NCBI GenBank assembly: GCA_031259095.1
Contig: JAIRLW010000605.1
Coordinates: 1 to 6,931 of the forward strand
Direction: 5' to 3'
DNA from: Planctomycetaceae bacterium
Lineage (GTDB): Bacteria > Planctomycetota > Planctomycetia > Pirellulales > Thermoguttaceae
DNA: 6,931 nt
Numbering within the stretch: the first letter of the stretch is position 1; each line of letters starts with the position of its first letter. This document shows positions 1 to 4,742 of the stretch, in pieces. Both the position numbers and the translations under genes were made by a program. A model generated the notes under the pieces. That model was not told where the DNA came from. It did not search any database and saw only the letters and a list, made by a program, of their open reading frames with translations.

Positions 1-66
1 GACAACATGTTGGCAGAATATCATGATCGTTAAAAACATGTTCTCCTGTTAGAGACAACATGTTGG
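1..66. repeat. Three AACATGTT palindromes, two within a 13-bp direct repeat
   Basis: The sequence gacaacatgttgg occurs at 1-13 and again at 54-66. Each copy contains the 10-bp perfect palindrome caacatgttg. A third core AACATGTT lies between them at 35-42. The centre-to-centre spacings are 31 and 22 bp, close to three and two helical turns. Repeated symmetric sites phased on one face of the DNA are the usual layout of an operator bound cooperatively by a dimeric regulator. The regulator and the controlled gene are not identified; the arrangement is seen, the function is inferred. Confidence 0.45.
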
Positions 67-284
67 TTAAAACCGATGATCAGTAGGAATTTTACCAATT
101 TTTACCCCAATAGTGTCCCTAACGGGACGGGAAAAAATTCCACTGAATAATTACAAAAATTTTTATTCTATTTGATCTCAATCAATCTCGGTCGATTTTA
201 TCTCGCGTTCCAAACCACAAATCACAAAAAAATTTTCCAGAAAAATATGAAATTGTCAAGGTGACTGGTAAAAGAGTTTTTTTT

Positions 285-293
285 TGATATACT
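285..293 (+). promoter_or_regulatory. Candidate extended -10 promoter of the STAS gene
   Basis: The bases TGaTATACT match the extended -10 form TGnTATAAT with one difference, at the fifth base of the hexamer. No good -35 hexamer sits 16-18 bp upstream, which fits an extended -10 promoter. A start of transcription near 300 would give a leader of about 70 nt that carries the palindrome at 317-329. Planctomycete promoters are poorly characterised, so this is a sequence match only. Confidence 0.4.
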
Positions 294-316
294 TTCGGGC
301 TATGGTGTTAAACCTG

Positions 317-329
317 TTGTTTCAAACAA
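317..329. promoter_or_regulatory. 13-bp palindrome ttgtttcaaacaa, possible operator
   Basis: Perfect 6-bp arms (ttgttt and aaacaa) flank a single central base. The palindrome lies about 25 bp downstream of the candidate -10 box and 41 bp upstream of the STAS start codon, a normal place for a repressor site. The stem is too AT-rich to be a convincing RNA hairpin, so a DNA-binding role is the better guess. Confidence 0.3.
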
Positions 330-370
330 TGTATTCCCTTAACTGCCTTGCGAAATAAGGAACATCCGCT

Positions 371-676
371 ATGAATTTTATTGAGTCCGATAACATGCTT
401 CGTTGTATTTTTTCCGGTAAACTCGATACGTTGACCTGTTCCAAAATTGAAGAAACCTTGAACCAACGAATTGCCGGTTTTTTGGAAAAACAAGATGTTG
501 CCTGTCTTGTTTTCGATCTTTCGGAAGTCGATTATGTTTCCTCTGCGTTTCTCAGGATTTGCCTTTGTCATTTCAAAGCAGCCGGCAAGAAAAATTTCCG
601 AATCGAAAATCTAAAGCCGGACGTTCGTCATGTATTTATGATTTCGGGATTCACAGAAATTATGAACATTGTGTGA
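371..676 (+). CDS. STAS-domain anti-sigma factor antagonist-like protein
   Basis: This 101-residue protein is a single STAS domain, the usual size for stand-alone anti-anti-sigma factors of the SpoIIAA/RsbV type. The N-terminal strands lead into a Gly-Lys-Leu-Asp-Thr turn at 16-20. A hydrophobic strand LVFDLSEVDY (46-55) precedes the SSAFLRI segment (57-63), where family members carry the phosphorylatable serine; S57 or S58 is the candidate. The tail IENLKPDVRHVFMISGF (78-94) matches the family ending. By family knowledge such proteins bind a HPK-type serine kinase/anti-sigma factor and are switched by phosphorylation. No kinase or phosphatase partner is present in the window, so the partner is unknown. 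The ATG start is supported by AAGGAA at 357-362, eight bases upstream. An alternative is a STAS subunit of another signalling or transport complex. Confidence 0.85.
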   Translation: MNFIESDNMLRCIFSGKLDTLTCSKIEETLNQRIAGFLEKQDVACLVFDLSEVDYVSSAFLRICLCHFKAAGKKNFRIENLKPDVRHVFMISGFTEIMNIV

Positions 677-722
677 AAAGGCAGCCCGAAAAATTCTGAA
701 ATATTTGAAATAATAAATAATA

Positions 723-738
723 GCGTTGTTGACAACGC
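723..738. promoter_or_regulatory. Palindrome GCGTTGT-TG-ACAACGC upstream of lutA
   Basis: Perfect 7-bp arms are separated by two bases, 49 bp upstream of the lutA-like start codon. The core TTGTTGACAA has the TnGT..ACnA symmetry used by FadR-subfamily GntR regulators, which control lactate-utilisation genes in several bacteria. The right half also contains a perfect TTGACA hexamer (729-734), but no -10 box follows at normal spacing. There is no T-run after it, so a terminator for the STAS gene is unlikely. The operator role is inferred. Confidence 0.35.
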
Positions 739-787
739 CAACCCAAGATTTCAGCAACCCTATTTTTCTTCCAACCAACCAACTGTA

Positions 788-1555
788 ATGACCGATCCTG
801 TTTTACCATCTTATCCGCGTTGGGACTATCCCGACTATCATTCCGGCGAGACGGTTGCGCTTTTTATTCCGTGTTTTATTGATCAATTTTTTCCGACAGT
901 GGGTATTGCAACCGTTAAATTGCTTGAAGGTGAAAAAATCCCGTTGGAATTTCCAACGGAACAAACCTGTTGCGGACAAGCGGCGTTTAACAGTGGTTAC
1001 TGGACGGAAGCAAAAAAAGTGATGGAACATTTTGTCGAAGTGTTTCGTTCTTATCGTTGGATTGTAACGCCGTCCACTTCCTGCGCCGCGATGTGCCGCG
1101 TCTTTTTCGAACAACTCGACCCCAACTCCAAAGCCGCAACTCTCGGTAAACGTGTTTTCGAAATCAGCGAATTTCTCGTCAATATTCTTGGCAAAACGGA
1201 TTTTTCATCGCGTTGTGAAAAAAAAGTCGCGTTACATATTGGTTGTCACGGACGACGCGAACTTGGGATTGTCGATCCGCCGCTGCGTTTGTTGGAAAAT
1301 ATTCGCGGTTTGGTTTACACGCCCATTCCCGATATGGAAGAATGTTGCGGATTCGGCGGGACGTTCAGTGTCAAAATGGCGGGAACTTCCATTGCGATGG
1401 GAAAACGCAAAGCGGCCAATATTGTGGCGAGCGGGTGTGAATTGGTTACAACTCTTGATATGAGTTGCGTGATGCACTTCGGCGGAGTCATGCAACGCGA
1501 CCCAACAACGAAAAATATCCCAATTGTCCACCTCGTCGAATTACTAGCCGGATAA
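788..1555 (+). CDS. lutA: (Fe-S)-binding CCG-domain protein, LutA/YkgE type
   Basis: This 255-residue protein has the LutA layout: two cysteine-rich (CCG) domains and no separate ferredoxin domain. Domain 1 shows C29, then CCGQAAFNSGY (61-71) and C99. Domain 2 shows C153 in a CHGRRELG segment, then ECCGFGGTFSVK (185-196) and C227. These cysteines bind Fe-S clusters in CCG proteins. In characterised bacteria LutA acts with LutB and LutC to oxidise L-lactate to pyruvate in the cytoplasm. Neither lutB nor lutC is adjacent: downstream is repeat-rich spacer and then an opposite-strand gene, so partners must be elsewhere or the protein serves another CCG-dependent oxidoreductase. Length is close to the family norm (about 240). 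No Shine-Dalgarno sequence precedes the ATG; the family-conserved FIPCF..FFP region begins at residue 26, so this start is reasonable. The palindrome at 723-738 may regulate it. Confidence 0.88.
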   Translation: MTDPVLPSYPRWDYPDYHSGETVALFIPCFIDQFFPTVGIATVKLLEGEKIPLEFPTEQTCCGQAAFNSGYWTEAKKVMEHFVEVFRSYRWIVTPSTSCAAMCRVFFEQLDPNSKAATLGKRVFEISEFLVNILGKTDFSSRCEKKVALHIGCHGRRELGIVDPPLRLLENIRGLVYTPIPDMEECCGFGGTFSVKMAGTSIAMGKRKAANIVASGCELVTTLDMSCVMHFGGVMQRDPTTKNIPIVHLVELLAG

Positions 1556-1572
1556 AAAAATATCGTGAATTA

Positions 1573-1650
1573 TGGGAACTTCTAAAAACTTCAACTGAAA
1601 TCGGTCAAAATCGATTTTAGTCGAATTGGGTCGATTTCGGTCAATCAAAA
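1573..1650 (+). repeat. Copy A of the gggaacttctaaaaac dispersed element, right end missing or diverged
   Basis: This copy begins with gggaacttctaaaaacttc (1574-1592), identical to the reverse complement of the right end of the element at 4639-4730. It then shares a 27-base exact block (1609-1635) with 4667-4693 on the opposite strand; the distance between the two blocks is the same in both copies. The expected right terminal repeat is absent after 1650, where a copy of another repeat family follows. A degenerate match at 1858-1872 could be the displaced right end. It sits 18 bp after the lutA stop codon. Confidence 0.75.
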
Positions 1651-1656
1651 AACACG

Positions 1657-1677
1657 GCAGGCGATGTTTCTCCTGAA
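1657..1677 (+). repeat. Short copy of the gcaggcgatgtttc palindromic repeat
   Basis: The 21 bases here match the left end of the element at 3230 and the ends of the element at 6140-6279, with a T in place of a G in the tttcgcctga part. The variant tttctcctga is the one found at the right end of the 3230-3523 element (reverse strand, 3504-3513). This appears to be a fragment or a single end of that repeat family, lying directly against copy A of the other element. Confidence 0.6.
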
Positions 1678-1808
1678 ATTTTTTGATTAATCGCGTCGGC
1701 GCGGTCTTTTAGAAAAAAGCCGCTTACCTTGTATTTGCAAGCGCAATCGGTATTACCCCTTGTTCCTGAGATTTCATTTGTCCTTAATATCTCTACACGG
1801 AATATGTT

Positions 1809-1823
1809 AGGGACGTCAGGGAC
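1809..1823 (-). repeat. Two agggac hexamers phased at 9 bp
   Basis: The hexamer agggac occurs at 1809-1814 and 1818-1823. On the minus strand it reads gtccct, the unit of the array at 6547-6578, and the 9-bp phasing is the same. A related hairpin copy is at 115-128. The three occurrences suggest a small dispersed repeat. Confidence 0.4.
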
Positions 1824-1890
1824 TTTAGAGACAAATTGGAACATTAAGGATAAAGGATTTTTAGAGGTTTCCATTGATAGTAAAAAATTT

Positions 1891-1963
1891 CGATTACAAA
1901 TTGTAAATCACCGATTACCAATCACAAATCCTGATTCAATAACCAATTACAAATCCCGATCCA
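1891..1963. repeat. Degenerate tandem array of about 21 bp units
   Basis: Roughly three units of the form cgattacnaattacaaatcc follow one another, beginning near 1891, 1912 and 1932, with a partial unit near 1957. The third unit carries a short insertion. The array overlaps the last codons of the reductase gene on the minus strand, whose stop codon (1947-1949) falls inside it, so the C-terminal Asp-Arg-Asp-Leu is encoded by repeat sequence. Confidence 0.5.
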
Positions 1964-3023
1964 ATGCCGTCAAGCCGGTCAACATGACTTGTTTTCGGAG
2001 CCATGGATAAAACATGACCGGTATTTTTGCTGTTTTGAGCCAAAGTTGCCATCGCAACAGGCGGAGATTTTTATGGTATGCTGAAGAATTAAATCCGTTA
2101 ACGCCAAATGTTTGCGCGAGATAATACGCGCTGGTCAACGCCGGACTGATTCCTTCGGCGGAACTAGGGCTGATCAATCCGGCGGCTTCGCCGATCAGGA
2201 AAACACGTTCCGAGCCGAGACATATCGACCAAGGATTCAACGGTCGAAACAACATGCCGGCTTCACGGCGAAAAGAATTATCAAAACGGAATCCGATTTT
2301 GTTGAGTTTTATTCGGAGACGTTCAAACATTTCCCGTGTTCTGTTTCCTTGAGGAATGGCGCCGCCGAAAATAATTTGCTCATTTTTTGGAATCATCCAT
2401 GCGTAAAAATTGGTAATAGCCGAATCAAAGATTCCAACATAATCATTGCGAAAATCAATTCCGGTTTGTTTGAAATTTTCCGGCAACACTGCGGATAAGT
2501 CAAACCATTCTTGTATGGCGGCATAACGTTTGGGGAGGGGCTTTTCGACAAAAAATTCCCGCCGAACCGTCGAAGAGGAACCGTCCGCTCCAACCAAAAA
2601 ACGTACACGTTCCGACCGGAGTTCTTTTTTTTCCGTGAAAAAAATTTCCAAACAATCGTTGCCGACTAATTGAGAACGCCGATAAACCGTATCGGTTCGG
2701 ATATCGACGTCGGCGGGAATGAGCGAAACGAGCCAACGATCAAAGATTTCACGATCAATATTGACGTACTGACGAGCGTAATGGCGAACTAATTGAGATT
2801 GCAAATCCCAAACGGCAACACAAGAGGGTTGCGGAGCGGCCAGCGCTTCGCGCGGCAACGCCAGATCGAGTTTTGCCAACATTTTTTGCGATTCCGGCGT
2901 GAGAATTCCGCCGCAACATTTTTTCCGTTGATGGTGCAACAACAGGACGCGGCAACGTCCAGACAAAAGTCGGGCTAAAGTTGCTCCTGCCGGACCCGCT
3001 CCTACAATTGCCACATCATACAT
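1947..3023 (-). CDS. FAD-dependent oxidoreductase, geranylgeranyl reductase-like superfamily
   Basis: This 358-residue flavoprotein starts at once with the Rossmann dinucleotide fold YDVAIVGAGPAGATLA (2-17), with GxGxxG at 8-13. A KCCGGILTP segment (35-43) follows at the place where geranylgeranyl-reductase and related FAD enzymes carry a conserved Cys/Gly loop. The second FAD motif is FLVGADGSSSTVRR (142-155). A Tyr-Ala-Trp-Met-Ile-Pro stretch (207-212) resembles the YxWxFP motif of the family. The third FAD motif is FLIGEAAGLISPSSAEGI (275-292), with Glu in place of the more common Asp. Relatives reduce isoprenoid double bonds or act on quinone or chlorophyll-type substrates. The substrate here cannot be read from the sequence, and no isoprenoid genes lie nearby. 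It is likely cytoplasmic or membrane-associated, although no transmembrane segment is evident. The ATG has no clear Shine-Dalgarno site. The stop codon lies in a tandem repeat, so the extreme C-terminus may be recent. Confidence 0.8.
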   Translation of the reverse strand: MYDVAIVGAGPAGATLARLLSGRCRVLLLHHQRKKCCGGILTPESQKMLAKLDLALPREALAAPQPSCVAVWDLQSQLVRHYARQYVNIDREIFDRWLVSLIPADVDIRTDTVYRRSQLVGNDCLEIFFTEKKELRSERVRFLVGADGSSSTVRREFFVEKPLPKRYAAIQEWFDLSAVLPENFKQTGIDFRNDYVGIFDSAITNFYAWMIPKNEQIIFGGAIPQGNRTREMFERLRIKLNKIGFRFDNSFRREAGMLFRPLNPWSICLGSERVFLIGEAAGLISPSSAEGISPALTSAYYLAQTFGVNGFNSSAYHKNLRLLRWQLWLKTAKIPVMFYPWLRKQVMLTGLTALDRDL

Positions 3024-3062
3024 AACGGAGATTGCCTAACATTTCCAAAGTTTACCGCCGAT

Positions 3063-3090
3063 TTTATCTGATCCAAAACCGGAGTTGCAA
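3063..3090 (-). promoter_or_regulatory. Candidate promoter of the reductase gene
   Basis: Read on the minus strand, TTGCAA (3090-3085) is followed after 16 bp by GATAAA (3068-3063). Four of six bases match the consensus in each hexamer, and the site is 40 bp upstream of the reductase start codon. A second possible pair lies further upstream (TCGTCA and TACAAT, near 3164-3137). This is a sequence match only. Confidence 0.3.
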
Positions 3091-3228
3091 CAATTAAGGG
3101 TCCTTCTAATAATTCATGTTCCCCAAAACAAACGAATCATTGTAACCCCTTTTCAAAAAATGACGATGGGAACGTTGAAAAAAATCCAGCATTTATTCAG
3201 TAGATTCATTACCGGTTTATCTGCATAA

Positions 3229-3536
3229 GGCAGGCGATGTTTCGCCTGAAACATCGTGTTGGCGATAGCCGGCGGCCCCTGTGGGCGGCAGGAAGTCGGA
3301 TCGTCGGACGGAAGGCAACACCAATGGCTGTCCGAACACAGGGTCAAGTCGGCTATCGCCGACGCGACCTTGGGACACAAGGTTGCCTGCCACACAAAAT
3401 CGCCCGCCGCACAATGCCGCCGAATTATTCTGTTACCGAATCGACACGCCGCAGGAAAGGCAAACCTTCTGGTATTGAGTCAATCTCAACCGGCGCGGTC
3501 TCTCAGGAGAAAGGATCGCCTGCTTGCTAAGAGACC
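3229..3536. repeat. GC-rich palindromic repeat element (copy 2)
   Basis: The element is clearly richer in G+C than its surroundings. Its left end gcaggcgat (3230-3238) is matched in inverted form by atcgcctgc (3515-3523). Just inside the left end is a hairpin of cgatgtttc (3235-3243) and gaaacatcg (3248-3256). Further in, ggcgatagcc (3261-3270) pairs with ggctatcgcc (3351-3360), ccctgtg (3277-3283) with cacaggg (3337-3343), and tcggac (3304-3309) with gtccga (3330-3335), all nested. The right end also forms ggtctct (3497-3503) / agagacc (3530-3536). The left 70 bp aligns with the reverse complement of the right part of the element at 6140-6279. No open frame in it looks like a real protein. 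It is best read as a non-autonomous mobile or REP-like element; a structured RNA is the alternative. Confidence 0.7.
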
Positions 3537-3570
3537 AATTAACTTTTTAGCAACTTCTAAAAATGATTGA

Positions 3571-3598
3571 TTGACTTTTTCCGGTGAATCGTGATAAT
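3571..3598 (+). promoter_or_regulatory. Sigma-70-like promoter of cdsA
   Basis: TTGACT (3571-3576) and GATAAT (3593-3598) are separated by 16 bp, with five of six consensus matches in each hexamer. Transcription would start near 3605, giving a leader of about 80 nt before the ATG at 3685. This is the best promoter match in the window. It lies just to the right of the palindromic element, so it does not depend on that element. Confidence 0.6.
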
Positions 3599-3684
3599 GA
3601 CGGTCGTTTGTTTTGGCGACTCACGGTGATCAACGGCATCAATCAATCTATGGTCAAACGTGTTACGCGAACACGGTCAATATT

Positions 3685-4641
3685 ATGATTCAACGGCGTC
3701 TTCTTTTTGGGTTTTTGATTATTGTTATCCTGCTGATTCTTTGCTGGTTGGACGTAAGTATTTCCCACTACGGTCTGACACGCGAAATTATTTGGCTTCC
3801 TCGCGGGATTGTTTTGTTACCGTCTTACATGATTTGCCTTGTGTTTTTAACACGGGAAGTTCTCCGCATTTTGAATGCCGCCGGTTTACGTCCGCTCGCT
3901 TCCACCGTTTATCTTGGCAATTTACTAATTGCCCTGAGTTGCTGGCTTGCCAATGTGTTTCAACAATACAATCTTGAAGTGCTTCATGTCACCATGTCAA
4001 AAGGCGGTTGGCAATGGGCTTCGACTGCCAGTTTTTGGGCATTGCTTGCCGTTTCAGCCGGAGTGATTTTGTCGTTTGCCGCAGAAATGCGGCGTTATTC
4101 TCATCCCGGCGGTGTTACCATCAACTTGTCAGGCGCCGTGTTTGCAATTGCCTATCTCGGTCTGCTCTCGTGTTTCATGATTCAACTCCACATGGCTTAT
4201 GAAATATGGGCAATTCTTTCACTTGTGATTGTTGCTAAAATGTGCGACAGCGGAGCGTACACGGTCGGAAAACTGATCGGACGGCATAAAATGACGCCGG
4301 GACTGAGTCCGGGAAAAACGATTGAAGGAGCAATAGGCGGTATTCTGTTTTCATGTTTTGGCTCATGGTTCTGGTTTGTTATTGCGCTGCCATTTTGTAA
4401 CGAAGGCAATCCGACGCCATGGTACGGTTGGTTTCTGTTCGGAGTTGCGATTGCATTAACCGGAATGGTCGGCGATTTAGCCGGTTCACTCATTAAACGA
4501 GATAGTAATATGAAAGATTCCGGTCATGCGGTTCCCGGTTTTGGCGGAGTTTTGGATGTTTTTGATTCGTTGCTCATGGCTGCGCCGATTGCTTATCTTT
4601 TCTGGGCGTTTGGATTGGTCAGTCCGGGAAAACATCTCTAG
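3685..4641 (+). CDS. cdsA: Phosphatidate cytidylyltransferase (CDP-diglyceride synthase)
   Basis: CdsA is an integral membrane enzyme that makes CDP-diacylglycerol from phosphatidate and CTP, the branch point of bacterial phospholipid synthesis. With the ATG at 3685 the protein has 318 residues and begins MIQRRLLFGF, typical of the family. The same frame stays open to a TTG at 3613, but that would add 24 non-hydrophobic residues and lie only about 8 nt after the predicted transcription start. Hydrophobic segments are near 7-22, 43-58, 77-93, 115-133, 146-168, 172-186, 217-237, 249-268 and 296-312. The cytoplasmic motif SPGKTIEGAIGG (208-219) is present, as is the C-terminal signature from S268 to D294 (SLIKRDSNMKDSG, then PGFGGVLDVFD). 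The usual His of GHGG is Phe, and the usual Arg of DR(F/I)D is Val. uppS and dxr, frequent cdsA neighbours, are absent. There is no Shine-Dalgarno sequence. The stop codon lies inside the next repeat element. Confidence 0.92.
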   Translation: MIQRRLLFGFLIIVILLILCWLDVSISHYGLTREIIWLPRGIVLLPSYMICLVFLTREVLRILNAAGLRPLASTVYLGNLLIALSCWLANVFQQYNLEVLHVTMSKGGWQWASTASFWALLAVSAGVILSFAAEMRRYSHPGGVTINLSGAVFAIAYLGLLSCFMIQLHMAYEIWAILSLVIVAKMCDSGAYTVGKLIGRHKMTPGLSPGKTIEGAIGGILFSCFGSWFWFVIALPFCNEGNPTPWYGWFLFGVAIALTGMVGDLAGSLIKRDSNMKDSGHAVPGFGGVLDVFDSLLMAAPIAYLFWAFGLVSPGKHL

Positions 4642-4730
4642 GGAACTTCTAAAAACGCGATTTTTGATCGACCCAATTCGACTAAAATCGATTGTGGTTC
4701 ATTTCCGCCGAAGTTTTTAGAAGTTCCCTA
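4639..4730. mobile_element. 92-bp MITE-like element with perfect 18-bp terminal inverted repeats (copy B)
   Basis: The left end tagggaacttctaaaaac (4639-4656) is repeated in perfect inverted form at 4713-4730. If the outer TA pairs are counted as duplicated target, the element is a 16-bp inverted-repeat unit flanked by TA on both sides, the pattern left by IS630/Tc1-mariner-type transposition. It has no coding capacity. The interior shares 27 exact bases with copy A at 1609-1635 in the opposite orientation, so this is a dispersed family. The cdsA stop codon (4639-4641) is made from the first bases of the element, and the convergent gene stops 11 bp beyond its right end. Confidence 0.75.
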
Positions 4731-4742
4731 CAGGTCGTTTTT
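4639..4742. terminator. Possible bidirectional terminator formed by the inverted-repeat element
   Basis: The 18-bp arms of the element can pair across a 56-nt interior in transcripts from either side. On the + strand the right arm is followed after seven bases by the T-run at 4738-4742; on the minus strand the stop codon of the secreted-protein gene is followed by the arm itself, which contains a TTTTT run read in that direction. The position exactly between two convergent stop codons favours this use. The long loop makes it weaker than a classical intrinsic terminator. Confidence 0.4.

Larger units (their letters stand above)
1..370. other. Intergenic region upstream of the STAS gene
   Basis: No convincing coding frame is seen here. 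The stretch is AT-rich and holds, in order: three AACATGTT palindromes (4-11, 35-42, 57-64), a short hairpin of gtccc/gggac with a taac loop (115-128), a segment at 129-154 that resembles the inverted segment 6762-6784 at the other end of the window, a T-rich run followed by an extended -10 promoter (285-293), a 13-bp palindrome (317-329) and the ribosome binding site of the STAS gene (357-362). The left edge may be the control region of a gene lying outside the window. Confidence 0.6.
1556..1946. other. Repeat-rich spacer between lutA and the reductase gene
   Basis: No credible gene is seen. In order the spacer holds a copy of the gggaacttctaaaaac element (1573-1650), a short copy of the gcaggcgatgtttc palindromic repeat (1657-1677), an 11-base block at 1697-1707 (cggcgcggtct) shared with 3491-3501, two phased agggac repeats (1809-1823), a possible degenerate right end of the first element (tttttagaggtttcc, 1858-1872) and a degenerate tandem array (1891-1963) that runs into the 3' end of the reductase gene. 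Several repeat families appear to have been stacked by successive insertion. Confidence 0.6.
3024..3684. other. Long spacer between divergent reductase and cdsA genes
   Basis: This 660-bp divergent spacer carries a candidate promoter for the reductase (3063-3090, minus), a GC-rich repeat element (3229-3536), a weak hairpin tttttag-caactt-ctaaaaa (3544-3563) whose right part resembles the gggaacttctaaaaac end sequence, and a good promoter for cdsA (3571-3598). Several open frames cross the GC-rich element on both strands, but they arise because that repeat lacks stop codons; none has protein character or a convincing start. Confidence 0.6.

Noticed and set aside
115..128. Hairpin gtccc-taac-gggac as a transcription terminator.
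   Set aside because: The stem is only 5 bp and is not followed by a T-run on the plus strand. It fits better as a copy of the GTCCCT repeat.
308..571. Minus-strand frame of 87 codons opposite the STAS gene.
   Set aside because: It lies antisense to a well-supported gene and has no start signals or recognisable motifs.
1556..1963. CRISPR array suggested by regular repeats near the reductase 3' end.
   Set aside because: Units are degenerate, AT-rich and directly adjacent without unique spacers, and no cas gene is present.
3005..3136. Minus-strand stop-free frame overlapping the reductase start, with a protein-like stretch LLEGPLIVATPVLDQIKSAV.
   Set aside because: About 44 codons with no usable start codon and overlapping the reductase. 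A remnant cannot be excluded, but the length is within chance expectation.
3153..3570. Several overlapping open frames of 60-104 codons on both strands across the GC-rich repeat.
   Set aside because: They exist because the GC-rich palindromic element contains few stop codons. They overlap each other, lack ribosome binding sites and share FQAKHR-like peptides only because the repeat is palindromic.
3613..3684. TTG start for cdsA at 3613 giving a 342-residue protein.
   Set aside because: The extra 24 residues are polar, unlike the family N-terminus, and the start would be about 8 nt from the predicted transcription start. ATG 3685 begins with the typical MIQRRLLFG.
3597..3700. ATG at 3597 followed by MTVVCFGDSR and, beyond a stop, a stretch ending NVLREHG, reminiscent of the start of an SGNH/GDSL hydrolase.
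   Set aside because: The frame is closed by a TGA after ten codons, lies on the cdsA promoter and leader, and needs frame repair to continue. Likely coincidence.
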